A stretch of 64,000 nt of DNA from JBMHDW01 sp049889175 (GCA_049889175.1 JBMHDW010000002.1:149779-213778); one strand, 5' to 3'; shown: positions 1 to 7,698, counted from the first letter of the stretch. Notes: generated by a model from the sequence alone, not told the origin. Numbers and translations are program-made.

Positions 1-118
1 CATATGTGTTATCAAGGTGAGTAACAGGGCGTTGTAAAGTTTTGCTGAGCTGTTGGCTTAGTGTGGTCTTTCCTGATCCTGGAAAGCCAATGATGGCGAT
101 GTATACTGATTGATCCAT
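1..118 (-). CDS. P-loop kinase, N-terminal part only (shikimate-kinase / adenylate-kinase-like)
   Basis: Reading leftward from the ATG at 118-116, the 39 visible codons run off the window. They encode a hydrophobic strand followed by a Walker A motif GFPGSGKTT (residues about 11-19) and then a THLDNTY stretch, as in small nucleotide, shikimate and topology-modulation-type P-loop kinases. The start lies inside the 3' end of aroA, a 61-nt overlap that suggests translational coupling. Shikimate kinase would fit the neighbour, but the HLDxxY pattern fits other small kinases equally well, so the substrate is open. The C-terminal part is outside the window. Confidence 0.6.
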   Translation of the reverse strand, partial: MDQSVYIAIIGFPGSGKTTLSQQLSKTLQRPVTHLDNTY

Positions 119-1332
119 GTGAATGTCTCTTTAAATTGTGGAAAGCTTTTATTAATGCAATGATCGTGACTTAACGGCTTTGCATCAGCGCAGATTGAGT
201 TAGCTAGATGTAACATCATTGCCATACGGTGATCTTGGTAATGATCTAATGATGCATGATGTAATGCTGATGGGTAAACAACCATTGTGTCATCATGATA
301 ATCGATTGCAGCCCCCATTAAACCGAGTTGTTGTTGAATTACCTTTGGGCGATTACATTCTTTGGTTGTTGCAATACGGATGCCAGAGAACATGCTGGGT
401 CCTGTATCGGCTTGAGTGGCCATTAAGGCCATTAATGGTAATAAGTCAATGCTGTCATTCAAATCTGCTTGAATGGGGTCAATGATTTTTGGCGGGATGA
501 TGCTTATTTTTTGTGCATGTATTGTTATCTTAGCCCCCATTTGTTTCAAAAGCTTGATGATGGCAGTGTCGGGTTGTGACCATTGTGATAATCTATAGGG
601 CATTGATAGGGCTTTTTGATGTAGTATTGACCACACTAACCAGTGCCCAATCAAGCCAATATCAATGGGTAAAGAGGTCTCAAAGCCATGGGTGTTGGTT
701 TTGGGGGTGATGCGAATTGAATCCCAGTGATCTTGAACTATCTGATGGCCAAGAAAGCGTAGCCAGTCTATGGTCATTGAAATGAAAGGGCGCTCACCAG
801 CGTGTTGCAGATTAATCGATGAAGGCGGTTGATTAGTTAGTGCAAGAACGCATAATAAAGCGCTTATCGGCTGGCTGTCTTCGCTATGAATGGTTATCGA
901 TGTGTTAGTTAAGGGCCCATGAATACTTAAAGGTGCAAAGCCTGGATGCTCTAAATACTGTATCTGTGCACCACAATCAATTAATGTATTGACCAAAGTG
1001 GCCATAGGGCGTGTTTGGCATGATGCATCACCCGTTATGATGGTTTTGTGGGGTTGAGTGGCAGCTAGCGCACTAACAAATCTTAATAAAATACCCGAGT
1101 TACCAGCATCTAGTTGGCTTTTAAATGGCCAGCCATTGGGCGTTACTGTTGCTGTATTGTGACTGATTTGAATCATCAATGGATCTTTAAGCATTGAGAT
1201 TAAGGTATAGACATCATCAGATAAGGTTACAGGTGTAATGTGACTTGGTGAGTCGCAAAATAGCGCCATTAAAAGAGCCCTCAATTGATGAGATTTTGAG
1301 ATGGGCATTAAGTAATGTGGTATTTGAATCAT
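58..1332 (-). CDS. aroA: 3-phosphoshikimate 1-carboxyvinyltransferase (EPSP synthase)
   Basis: Transfers the enolpyruvyl group of PEP to shikimate-3-phosphate, the sixth step of the shikimate pathway to chorismate, in the cytoplasm. The 424-residue product has the N-terminal SKS-x3-RALL substrate loop, a GNSG-x-LLRF segment matching the family GNAGT-x-xRP region, SQPISALL, GERPF and the C-terminal QDHRMAM motif. The family KESDR motif reads KECNR here, so one residue near the active site differs. The start is placed at the ATG at 1332, just ahead of the SKS loop; an in-frame ATG at 1368 would add 12 residues with no counterpart in the family. The gene overlaps the downstream P-loop kinase gene. 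Confidence 0.9.
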   Translation of the reverse strand: MIQIPHYLMPISKSHQLRALLMALFCDSPSHITPVTLSDDVYTLISMLKDPLMIQISHNTATVTPNGWPFKSQLDAGNSGILLRFVSALAATQPHKTIITGDASCQTRPMATLVNTLIDCGAQIQYLEHPGFAPLSIHGPLTNTSITIHSEDSQPISALLCVLALTNQPPSSINLQHAGERPFISMTIDWLRFLGHQIVQDHWDSIRITPKTNTHGFETSLPIDIGLIGHWLVWSILHQKALSMPYRLSQWSQPDTAIIKLLKQMGAKITIHAQKISIIPPKIIDPIQADLNDSIDLLPLMALMATQADTGPSMFSGIRIATTKECNRPKVIQQQLGLMGAAIDYHDDTMVVYPSALHHASLDHYQDHRMAMMLHLANSICADAKPLSHDHCINKSFPQFKETFTWINQYTSPSLAFQDQERPH

Positions 1333-1439
1333 GAAAGGCAGTCTAGCGATTATTATGCACTCATGCAAGTTACGTTGCTAAAGGTTTAAAAACCATTCAT
1401 CTTGAGTTAAACTGATTTTAAGATTAAATTAAGGATGTT

Positions 1440-1637
1440 TTGCTGGAAAAAGAGTTACTACAGTTGTTGGTTTGTCCTCAAACAGGAGGTCGTTTGCTGT
1501 GGTTCCCAGATCAGGCTGAGCTTGTTTCCTTAGCAGCACGTTGTGCCTATCCTGTGAAGCAAGGCGTGCCCATTTTGCTCAAAGAGCAAGCAAGACCAAT
1601 TCATCAGGAGGAATATGAGTCAATTCAACGAAGATAA
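1440..1637 (+). CDS. Trm112-family small protein (UPF0434 / YcaR-like)
   Basis: A 65-residue protein with the family pattern LLQLLVCPQTGGRL near the N-terminus and CAYPVKQGVPILL toward the middle, as in bacterial Trm112/YcaR proteins, which are small one-domain relatives of a zinc-binding methyltransferase activator. Only single cysteines remain at the two knuckles, as is common in bacterial members. The start is TTG at 1440 with AAGGA about five bases upstream; no in-frame ATG is available. The 3' end overlaps hinT by 23 nt, so the two are probably translated from one message. The cellular role is not settled for the family. Confidence 0.8.
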   Translation: MLEKELLQLLVCPQTGGRLLWFPDQAELVSLAARCAYPVKQGVPILLKEQARPIHQEEYESIQRR

Positions 1638-1968
1638 AACCCTTTTTACGCGTATCATTGAACGTCATATCCCTGCGGATATTGTTTATGAAGATGAATT
1701 ATGCATTGCCATTAAAGATATTATGCCTCAAGCCCCTGTTCATGTTTTATTAATTCCCAAAAAAGTCATTCCTAAGTTAAATGAAATGATTGATGAGGAT
1801 GCAGCACTAATGGGGCATCTTATGACTCGTATTCCTCAAATAACCCGATCGCTCTCATTGAGTGACTACCGTGTAGTGATTAACCACGGCGCATCAGCAG
1901 GTCAAACAGTATTTCATCTACATATTCATATTCTCGGCGGACGCGATTTCCAATGGCCTCCAGGTTAG
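1615..1968 (+). CDS. hinT: HIT-family nucleoside phosphoramidase / purine nucleotide hydrolase
   Basis: A 117-residue cytoplasmic protein with the histidine triad HLHIHILGG (H101, H103, H105) that gives the family its name. HinT enzymes hydrolyse AMP-linked phosphoramidates such as lysyl-AMP. The length and the N-terminal FTRIIERHIPADIVYEDELCI-type strand match bacterial HinT throughout. The ATG follows a strong AGGAGG-type site inside the end of the preceding gene. The stop codon overlaps the smpB stop on the opposite strand by a few bases, so the two operons meet tail to tail with no room for a separate terminator. Confidence 0.92.
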   Translation: MSQFNEDKTLFTRIIERHIPADIVYEDELCIAIKDIMPQAPVHVLLIPKKVIPKLNEMIDEDAALMGHLMTRIPQITRSLSLSDYRVVINHGASAGQTVFHLHIHILGGRDFQWPPG

Positions 1969-2426
1969 TAGCGACCTTCTTTAAGTGCTTTTCCCTGATC
2001 TCGTTTCCATTCGCGTTCTTTGATATCTTGCCTTTTATCACGCTGGTTTTTACCAACGCACAATGCGATGCTGAGCTTAGCGCGTTGTTTACGTAGATGA
2101 AGGGTAAGTGGAATAATAGTTGCTTTTTTGCGAGTGACTGCGCCAAGTAATGTGTCAATTTCTTTGCGATGAAGTAATAATTTTCGGCGTCGATTAGGTT
2201 CAGGGTTAAGATAAGCGGGTATGGTTGCTAGTGGTGTGATTTGTGATTGCAGCAACCATGCTTCATTATTCACGATGGTGACATATGATTCAGCAAGCTG
2301 ACCATGTTTTTGTCGTAAACTTTTAATTTCCCATCCTTCTAAAACAATGCCGCACTCAAAGGTCTCTAACCAGTGGTAGTTGAACTTGGCTTTCCTACGG
2401 TTGTCGATCAAAATGGTGTCACTCAT
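1965..2426 (-). CDS. smpB: SsrA-binding protein SmpB (trans-translation)
   Basis: A 153-residue RNA-binding protein that delivers tmRNA to stalled ribosomes. It shows the SmpB hallmarks NRKA-type start, FECGIVLEGWEIKSLR in the beta-barrel and the basic C-terminal tail (KGKNQRDKRQDIKEREWKRD region) that mimics the tRNA anticodon arm in the decoding centre. Divergent from ratA and convergent with hinT. I found no tmRNA gene next to it; the structured element at 3.4 kb does not look like one. Confidence 0.95.
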   Translation of the reverse strand: MSDTILIDNRRKAKFNYHWLETFECGIVLEGWEIKSLRQKHGQLAESYVTIVNNEAWLLQSQITPLATIPAYLNPEPNRRRKLLLHRKEIDTLLGAVTRKKATIIPLTLHLRKQRAKLSIALCVGKNQRDKRQDIKEREWKRDQGKALKEGRY

Positions 2427-2487
2427 GCATGGTGTGTCTGGTTAATATGTGTTAGATTGTTTTGATCATAACGTTTTTTATTCATTT

Positions 2488-2910
2488 ATGCAAACCATCG
2501 AACGTAAACAAATTGTGCCTTATTCCAGAGAACAAATGTATGATCTCGTTAATGATGTTGAGCGCTATCCAGAATTTATACCTTTGTGTCACCAAGGTGT
2601 TATACACGAGTGTGATTCACATCATATGTGTGCATCATTGGTTTTTGGTAGAGGCATGTTATCTGCTCAGTTGACAACCAATAATGTTTTGGCTCGACCA
2701 AGCCGAATTGAGATGAGCTTTGAATCAGGACCATTGGAAAGCCTCAAAGGGCTTTGGCAATTTACACAAGATGGCCAGCAAACACTTATTGAGTTCTCAG
2801 TTTCTTTTGAGATATCATCGGGTATGTTTATGCTAAAGCCAATGCTGACTAGTATTTTAGATACCATGGTAGCTCGATTTTGTGAGCGGGCTAAGGAAAT
2901 ATATGATTAA
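2488..2910 (+). CDS. ratA: RatA-family START-domain protein (COQ10-like)
   Basis: A 140-residue polyketide-cyclase/START-fold protein matching RatA/YfjG (PYSREQMYDLVNDVERYPEFIPLC near the start, GPLESLKGLWQF in the middle). Family members are reported either as a ribosome-association toxin or as ubiquinone-binding COQ10-like chaperones; the genome context (smpB-ratA-rnfH) is the classic one. The start is the ATG at 2488, which aligns with the family; a TTG at 2449 would add 13 unrelated residues. The end overlaps rnfH by 8 nt. Confidence 0.9.
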   Translation: MQTIERKQIVPYSREQMYDLVNDVERYPEFIPLCHQGVIHECDSHHMCASLVFGRGMLSAQLTTNNVLARPSRIEMSFESGPLESLKGLWQFTQDGQQTLIEFSVSFEISSGMFMLKPMLTSILDTMVARFCERAKEIYD

Positions 2911-3172
2911 TGTAAAGGTGTTTTACAGTAAGGATGGCGAAAAGATACATACATGGTACGCTCACGTTAAGCCAGGTGCCACAGTTCGGATGGTGCTGCA
3001 GGATGTGCCGTGGCTTACAGAGATGCCGCAAGAGTCTATGGTTGGCATCTATGGTCATACAGCAACATTAGATACTGTATTGAATCATAATGACCGCATT
3101 GAGCTATACGTGCCACTGATCATCGACGTTAAGGAAGCTAGGAAACTTAAGGTGGCTCAAAAGCGATCTTAA
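2903..3172 (+). CDS. rnfH: RnfH-family ubiquitin-fold protein (RatB)
   Basis: An 89-residue protein of the RnfH/RatB family: MINVKVFYS start, a hydrophobic core, RIELYVPLIIDVKEARK near the end. The fold is ubiquitin-like; the function is not established, and pairing with ratA suggested a toxin-antitoxin role that is disputed. The start is the ATG at 2903, preceded by AAGGA and overlapping the ratA stop codon, which implies coupled translation. The 3' end touches the stop of a tiny minus-strand gene (3169-3273). Confidence 0.87.
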   Translation: MINVKVFYSKDGEKIHTWYAHVKPGATVRMVLQDVPWLTEMPQESMVGIYGHTATLDTVLNHNDRIELYVPLIIDVKEARKLKVAQKRS

Positions 3173-3273
3173 CTATGATGAAAATAATAATGTAATGCAT
3201 AAATCACTACAATAATTACAGCATAGGCTGCAAGATTAGCAATGAAGTATTGGAATGGGCCGAAATTTTTCAT
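3169..3273 (-). CDS. 34-residue single-pass membrane microprotein, paralogue B
   Basis: A small gene read leftward from the ATG at 3273 to a TAA at 3171-3169. The product has a short hydrophilic start (MKNFGPFQYFIAN), one hydrophobic helix and ends YFHHS. It is clearly related to the 30-residue product encoded just upstream on the same strand (shared FxQY-[FL]-IA start, hydrophobic core, H-[HY]-YFHH end). Only 24 nt separate the two. No strong Shine-Dalgarno is seen, so it may rely on coupling. I do not recognise the family; such microproteins often serve as accessory subunits of membrane complexes, but that is inference. Confidence 0.6.
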   Translation of the reverse strand: MKNFGPFQYFIANLAAYAVIIVVIYALHYYFHHS

Positions 3274-3297
3274 TGAGAACTTTTAAGTTAAATAGCA

Positions 3298-3390
3298 TTA
3301 ATGATGAAAGTAATGGTGTACACCAAAAACAATCATTGCAACTATAAATGCGGTAACAATTCTTGCAATTAAATACTGATTAAAATTCAT
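3298..3390 (-). CDS. 30-residue single-pass membrane microprotein, paralogue A
   Basis: Begins at the ATG at 3390 behind an AGGAG site about seven bases upstream and ends at TAA (3300-3298). The product is MNFNQYLIAR, one hydrophobic helix of about 16 residues, then HHYFHH as the last six residues. The histidine-rich end is shared with paralogue B downstream. Both are read from the message that would begin with the structured element at 3418-3551. The good ribosome-binding site, the paralogy and the compact spacing make a real gene pair likely, although no function can be named. Confidence 0.65.
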   Translation of the reverse strand: MNFNQYLIARIVTAFIVAMIVFGVHHYFHH

Positions 3391-3417
3391 ATGAAACTCC
3401 TATTTTGTTAATATTAA

Positions 3418-3551
3418 GAGGCCGCAGGTAATCACGTGGGTTACTGGGGCGGTTGACCGGTATGACTGGGATTCTGCACCGTATGCAGCCTTCACGCTCT
3501 ATCACACTATAAGGTTTCCGCCAAGATTGTCATGTTAACAACCGCGACCTC
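3418..3551 (-). ncRNA. Structured RNA candidate, probable leader of the two microprotein genes
   Basis: The segment is far more GC-rich than its AT-rich flanks. Its two ends (3418-3427 and 3542-3551) pair as a 10-bp closing stem with two G-U pairs. Inside, read on the minus strand, are local hairpins such as CUGCA-UACGG-UGCAG and GUAA...UUAC, and a GGCGG/CCGCC pairing. A TATGAT -10-like hexamer (3571-3566, minus) sits just upstream, and the minus-strand message would continue into the AGGAG and ATG of paralogue A. It could be a riboswitch-like leader or a processed small RNA; the plus strand cannot be excluded. No known class could be matched securely. Confidence 0.5.
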
Positions 3552-3618
3552 TGAAATCTTTATAGATCATAATTTAAAATTTGACATGAAATAATTAAAA
3601 AATTTTCAAAAACACATT

Positions 3619-3644
3619 AAAAAATACGCTAAAGGTATTTTTTT
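3619..3644. terminator. AT-rich hairpin with T-tracts, possible bidirectional terminator
   Basis: AAAAAATAC (3619-3627) pairs with the GTATTTTTT that begins at 3635 around a 7-nt loop, so either direction ends in a T-tract. It separates the structured RNA region from the porin promoter. The stem is almost all A-T, so the strength is doubtful. Confidence 0.35.
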
Positions 3645-3717
3645 GCGCGTTTAAGGGGTTTTTAATCGGGTTTGCCAGTGGAATTAAAGAAAACTTAAGA
3701 AAAGTTTAAGGCCTGGT

Positions 3718-3746
3718 TTGACAAGTTGATAATGCAGTGAGATGAT
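3718..3746 (+). promoter_or_regulatory. Sigma-70-type promoter of the porin gene
   Basis: A perfect TTGACA (-35, 3718-3723), a 17-bp spacer and GATGAT (-10, 3741-3746) lie about 60 bp upstream of the porin ATG. This is the best consensus promoter in this part of the window and fits an abundant outer-membrane protein. Confidence 0.65.
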
Positions 3747-3804
3747 GAGCTTGCATCCAATTCTGGAAACAGAATGAATTCAAATGGTAAATAGGAGTTA
3801 CGTA

Positions 3805-5031
3805 ATGTTAAATAAAAAATTAGTTGCAAGCACTGCAGCATTGTTAGCGATGCCCGCATTGTTTGGTTTAGTGAGTGTTCATGCGGGACAAGGTCCTGAA
3901 GCTTCAAAGGGCTGTGTTCCATTTGGAACGACAGGTTCGTTGAAATATGGTTTAGGCTCAACCGATAACCATGCTGATGCTGTTCATTATACCACTGGTT
4001 CTTTGACCTTTTCTTCCACATGTGAAGATGGTGCTAGTAGTCGAGTGACATTTGGTCTTGGTGATACCGATCCAAAAGCCTCAACAGATACCAGCGCTAC
4101 TTCGCTTGGAGAAAATGTTCACGTAGTGGCTGAATTTTCTGCCCCGGTTGCAGAAGGTGTTACTGTCGGCGTTACACATGTAGGAGCCGGTATGAGTCCT
4201 AATGCTTTTGGTGAAGTGGGTGTTACTGATTATGATTCTGTAGGTAAAACTAAAACAACTAATAATGTTGTAGATTACCCAAGTTATGGAATAAATACAC
4301 AAGATGGTCTTTTCTTAGTTGATGGGTTTGAAAGATCTGAGCTTGGTGTTTCTGGCCAAGTTGCTGGTGCTGTGTTAAATTTTGCACTTTCAAATAACCA
4401 CTCAGGCGATACGGATCAAGGTGTACCTAACTGGAGATTAAGCGGTGAATACGGTGTGATGGATGGCCTTACAGTTAAGGCTGGTATTGCTCATATGGGT
4501 AAAGAACAAGAGTACTCAAGAAACGGAACTCAGAAAGCGGAAGCTGATGCTGATACTGAAATAGGTAAGAACAATACAGATGGTTCATATGCTCTGGGTG
4601 CAGAATACACTGGCTTTGATGGTATGAAAGTGACAGCGGGTTATAGACGTGATAAAATAACTAGTCGAAAATCAACTGCTGAAGGTAATACTGGTGTTGA
4701 TGCAGTTGCTGCTGCTACAGCTAAAATGAATATGGATGATGTTTCAACATGGGCTCTTGGTCTTTCATTTACAGGTATTGACGGAGTCGAACTTGGAGCT
4801 GATGTTTACTTTGCAAAAGGAGCTTTTGAGAACCATGTAACAGGAGTAGGTAGTGCTGCGGCTGATGCTGTGGATACACCAGCAGAGTCTAATGGTATGA
4901 GAGTCAATGCGAGTTATGCTGTAACTGACAATGTGACTTTAGGTGCTGTCTTTATGAATCAAGAGATGATAGTTAATGGTGGTTCTGAGAGTGCTAATTC
5001 TACTAATTTAACTCTCGGGTTTAAATTCTAG
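3805..5031 (+). CDS. Outer-membrane porin, Gram-negative porin type
   Basis: A 408-residue exported protein. A signal peptide (MLNKKLVAS, then a hydrophobic stretch) ends at a VHA-GQ cleavage site. The mature part has alternating beta-strand patterns (KVTAGYRR, VELGADVYFAKG, ASYAVTDNVTLGAVF), a short CVPFGTTG...TCEDG cysteine pair near the N-terminus and a C-terminal phenylalanine (LTLGFKF) as the outer-membrane insertion signal. The start is the ATG at 3805 behind AGGAG, not the ATG at 3784. It has its own promoter (3718) and terminator (5073), so it is a single-gene unit, probably highly expressed. Solute specificity cannot be told. Confidence 0.85.
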   Translation: MLNKKLVASTAALLAMPALFGLVSVHAGQGPEASKGCVPFGTTGSLKYGLGSTDNHADAVHYTTGSLTFSSTCEDGASSRVTFGLGDTDPKASTDTSATSLGENVHVVAEFSAPVAEGVTVGVTHVGAGMSPNAFGEVGVTDYDSVGKTKTTNNVVDYPSYGINTQDGLFLVDGFERSELGVSGQVAGAVLNFALSNNHSGDTDQGVPNWRLSGEYGVMDGLTVKAGIAHMGKEQEYSRNGTQKAEADADTEIGKNNTDGSYALGAEYTGFDGMKVTAGYRRDKITSRKSTAEGNTGVDAVAAATAKMNMDDVSTWALGLSFTGIDGVELGADVYFAKGAFENHVTGVGSAAADAVDTPAESNGMRVNASYAVTDNVTLGAVFMNQEMIVNGGSESANSTNLTLGFKF

Positions 5032-5072
5032 TATACCAAAGATTTCTAAGTTATTTAGATAATCATGAAAAA

Positions 5073-5094
5073 GGGAGCTTTTGCTCCCTTTTTT
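5073..5094 (+). terminator. Rho-independent terminator of the porin gene
   Basis: GGGAGC (5073-5078) pairs perfectly with GCTCCC (5083-5088) around a TTTT loop and is followed by TTTTTT. It lies about 40 bp after the porin stop codon. Confidence 0.9.
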
Positions 5095-5130
5095 GTTATA
5101 GTAATAATAAAAATTTGATAATAATAATAT

Positions 5131-5161
5131 CTCTGTTATGATAACTTCAATGATAACAGAG
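5131..5161 (+). promoter_or_regulatory. Inverted repeat overlapping the ribosome-binding site of the second porin-like gene
   Basis: CTCTGTTAT (5131-5139) and ATAACAGAG (5153-5161) form a perfect 9-bp dyad with a 13-nt loop. The right arm contains the AGAGG Shine-Dalgarno of the gene starting at 5169. In RNA the hairpin would hide the ribosome-binding site; in DNA it could be an operator. Confidence 0.5.
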
Positions 5162-5168
5162 GATAATA

Positions 5169-6302
5169 ATGATATATTCGAAAAGAATAATAACTTCAAT
5201 GGTAATACTAGGCCTCAGTGCACCTTATATTGCACAAGCTGAAAACAACATCATGGATTTTGTAGGTGGTGAGGACTTTACATCATTGAAGAATCTAAAT
5301 AATCACGTTGGTTTTGCTGCTGATGTTACCATGACACAAAATGTGAGACAATCAGATCAACTCAATGAATACTGGACTCATTATGGTTTTAATAAAGGTC
5401 AACTAGCGCCATCATGGATTGGAATATCATTGAATAATCTTTTCTTCTTACAGTTTGGACTTAATGATGGTGAAACTGAGAATGTTGATCATTATGTTTA
5501 TGATGATTGGTACTTTGGCGGACCTAATAATAGCTTTTATCTTCAGTTTGGGGATGATGAAACTTCTTTAATTGTTGGTAAGCATCAAAACCTCATCTCA
5601 TCTGCATCTCGATACATGAAAAGTAACAACATGTATGCAATCGATAGAACCTGGGTTGATGTCCAAGGTAAATTTGGGCAAGAAAATCACTATCTTCAAG
5701 TAAGTCAGCCTTTACTTGATGGCCAAAACGCATTTTTAACACAGTTACTTGTTGGCGATGATTCAGGTGGTATGGGCATTGAGGTCAGTGCATCAAAAGA
5801 TGCACAAGGTCATTTAGTTAATCAAGCTAGTTTTGGTCTTAATATGGCAATATCTAATCATTTAACATTATCTTCAGTTTTTTCTGCTCAGGGTGGTTAC
5901 ATAGCGATGAATCCATCTGTTGAGTTAATGACCAATAATACTGATCAAATACTTAATGGTGCAAGCGCATTATTAAGTATCGATTACCAAAATGATATAT
6001 TGTTTACAGGTTACAGTATTGGTGCTGCATCACAATATGACACACGAACTGGTGATAGCAATGAATTCTTTAGATCAAACTCATATATTGGGTTGGGCGA
6101 TGATGAATTCAATATTACTTATTCTATTATGCAGCAGAATAATAACTGGTCAACTGAGTATCTAAATCAACAAGTGAAGTTGGGTATTGCGTTAGATGAC
6201 CATTACTCATTAAACTTAGCTTATAATGATTACGCTATTGATGAACATAATGCTATTGGAAGTGGGCAAGTTTTTGAAAGCTCAATTCGATATACATTAT
6301 AA
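5169..6302 (+). CDS. Porin-like outer-membrane beta-barrel protein
   Basis: A 377-residue protein with a signal peptide ending at AQA-EN. The rest has porin-like features: alternating strands (SFYLQFGDDETSLIVGKHQN, YSLNLAYNDYAI), acidic loops and a terminal strand ESSIRYTL, ending in leucine instead of phenylalanine. It resembles the Porin_4/OprP-type barrels that read DVQGKFG...YLQVSQPLL but has no clear relation to the porin upstream. The ATG follows AGAGGA. A hairpin over that site (5131-5161) may control translation. Function is inferred from fold only. Confidence 0.65.
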   Translation: MIYSKRIITSMVILGLSAPYIAQAENNIMDFVGGEDFTSLKNLNNHVGFAADVTMTQNVRQSDQLNEYWTHYGFNKGQLAPSWIGISLNNLFFLQFGLNDGETENVDHYVYDDWYFGGPNNSFYLQFGDDETSLIVGKHQNLISSASRYMKSNNMYAIDRTWVDVQGKFGQENHYLQVSQPLLDGQNAFLTQLLVGDDSGGMGIEVSASKDAQGHLVNQASFGLNMAISNHLTLSSVFSAQGGYIAMNPSVELMTNNTDQILNGASALLSIDYQNDILFTGYSIGAASQYDTRTGDSNEFFRSNSYIGLGDDEFNITYSIMQQNNNWSTEYLNQQVKLGIALDDHYSLNLAYNDYAIDEHNAIGSGQVFESSIRYTL

Positions 6303-6341
6303 ATATTTGCACTTTAATGCTATATTTGTAACACTAGCAGC

Positions 6342-7049
6342 ATGAGATATTTGATTGCCACAGTTGCTTTTTTCATGCTGCCGTTACTCAGTTATGCTGA
6401 TTATTTTAATGATCTTCATGTAGGTGATGTCGGTCTGTTTCATCCTGATCATGAGACTATTCCTATGATGTTTAGTCGTGTGAATCTTAAAGATGGACAA
6501 AATATAAAGCAAAAAACACTAGTTGGTCAATGGCCCGAAGAAAAATTAAAGGGAGTACAGTGGGATGATGGGCAGCAAAGAAAGTATGGATTCGGCCGAA
6601 ACAAAAAAAATGTTTTTTTCTTACAAACTCACCAAGATGCTGTATTTTCCATGCCCATTCAATGGGATGTTGAATTACCGCTGTTTTCATTTAAAAATCG
6701 GTTTCATTCTAAGCTTAGCGCCTTGCAATCGCAATGGTTTTGGCGCGTCAATAACCATATAAGCATCTCGGAAAATGTTCGTTATGACCATCATTGGCAA
6801 GGAAAAACAGTCTTTAAATATCGCAGTAGTCCTGTGGTGCATATTCAGCCTTCTCTAGGTCTTGAGCACGTATGGCAAGAGCATGACCAATGGCTAGGTG
6901 GTTTTGTATCACTCAATTATGTTACTAGTCCTAAGCACCAATATAGTCTTAGTGCTCATGCATCATCATTTAAGAATCACCATATGAAAGATAATCAGTG
7001 GTATCATTATGATAGCTTATCATTCTATTCAAAGCATGTGTTAAAATAA
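6342..7049 (+). CDS. Exported protein of unknown function
   Basis: A 235-residue protein with a clear signal peptide (MRYLIATVAFFMLPLLSYA, cleavage before DYF). The mature part is rich in aromatic residues and histidine with alternating strand patterns (FSMPIQWDVELPLFSF, WFWRVNNHISISENVRYDHHW, HQYSLSAHASSF), which suggests an envelope beta-barrel or barrel-associated protein. Its WDDGQQRKYGFGRNKKNVFFLQ-type region resembles no family I can name. It lies 39 nt after the porin-like gene and could share its transcript. It is convergent with murU, 10 nt away. Confidence 0.55.
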   Translation: MRYLIATVAFFMLPLLSYADYFNDLHVGDVGLFHPDHETIPMMFSRVNLKDGQNIKQKTLVGQWPEEKLKGVQWDDGQQRKYGFGRNKKNVFFLQTHQDAVFSMPIQWDVELPLFSFKNRFHSKLSALQSQWFWRVNNHISISENVRYDHHWQGKTVFKYRSSPVVHIQPSLGLEHVWQEHDQWLGGFVSLNYVTSPKHQYSLSAHASSFKNHHMKDNQWYHYDSLSFYSKHVLK

Positions 7050-7059
7050 AAATGATAAC

Positions 7060-7698
7060 CTATAAGCATTCATCATAAGCTAAGAAGTCATTGATCGTGT
7101 TGAAATTGTGCCAAGATCCTTGGAGCAAAGAAGCATGAATAATATGCCCACCTTCGATGGCATTCTTCAATAGTCCACCTAGTGTTCGGTGACGGAAAGT
7201 ATTCACAGTTTTGGGGCTTAATATGCCTATGCCTGTATATGTCAGGTTTGGTTGTTCTAGGCTTAAATGTTGATGATGATTGATAGAGAAGTCATGATGT
7301 TGATGTTGATGAAGCCAGATATGATCACCATGATGTTGGGGTAATGATGGCCATTCAAAAAAAACATCACCACTAATGATCCAAAATCGCTCTTGGATCA
7401 ATGAAGATAGTTGTGTTAATGTGCCGCCTGTCTCCAATAAGTTATCAGCAGGCTCATCATGATAATGAATCGATAAGCCCCATTGATCACCATCACCACA
7501 ATAATCCTTAATTTGTTGACCTAGATAGCCAGGATTAAGCCATAAGTCTGTCACTCCATTGTTGGCAGCAGCTTGAAGAGTATAGCTCAAAAGTGGCTGT
7601 CCTTGGTGATTTAACAAAGGCTTTGGGGTAGCCAATGTCCACGGTCGTAAACGAGAGCCCAAGCCAGCAACAAAGACTACGGCATGTTTTACCAGCAT
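7060..7698 (-). CDS. murU: N-acetylmuramate-1-phosphate uridylyltransferase (MurU-type)
   Basis: A 212-residue sugar-nucleotidyltransferase. The N-terminus carries the uridylyltransferase signature AGLGSRLRPWT (residues 11-21) followed by the catalytic lysine in TPKPLL (K26), and a metal-binding GDVFF segment later. MurU makes UDP-MurNAc from MurNAc-1-phosphate in the peptidoglycan recycling route that bypasses de novo MurA/MurB. Assignment to MurU and not to another sugar-phosphate uridylyltransferase rests on the short length and the overlap with amgK (10 nt), the same pair that lies beside lptD in Pseudomonas. The start follows a GGAG site inside the end of amgK. Confidence 0.85.
   Translation of the reverse strand: MLVKHAVVFVAGLGSRLRPWTLATPKPLLNHQGQPLLSYTLQAAANNGVTDLWLNPGYLGQQIKDYCGDGDQWGLSIHYHDEPADNLLETGGTLTQLSSLIQERFWIISGDVFFEWPSLPQHHGDHIWLHQHQHHDFSINHHQHLSLEQPNLTYTGIGILSPKTVNTFRHRTLGGLLKNAIEGGHIIHASLLQGSWHNFNTINDFLAYDECL

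Noticed and set aside
219..485. Plus-strand frame of 88 codons inside aroA
   Set aside because: Antisense to a well-conserved gene, without a ribosome-binding site or domain.
3418..3551. Cobalamin riboswitch on the minus strand (GGTG...AATCC...CCGCCCCAGTAA resembles parts of the B12 box)
   Set aside because: The GCCACTG core and the GGGAA element are missing and the CCCGC-ACTG order does not fit, so no class is assigned.
3418..3551. Lysine riboswitch or 6S RNA (AGAGGTCGCGG start, CCTGCGG near the end)
   Set aside because: The segment is too short, lacks the lysine-class GCCGAAG block, and the 6S central bubble could not be drawn convincingly; context also differs.
3418..3551. tmRNA beside smpB
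   Set aside because: Too short, with no tRNA-Ala-like ends and no tag reading frame.
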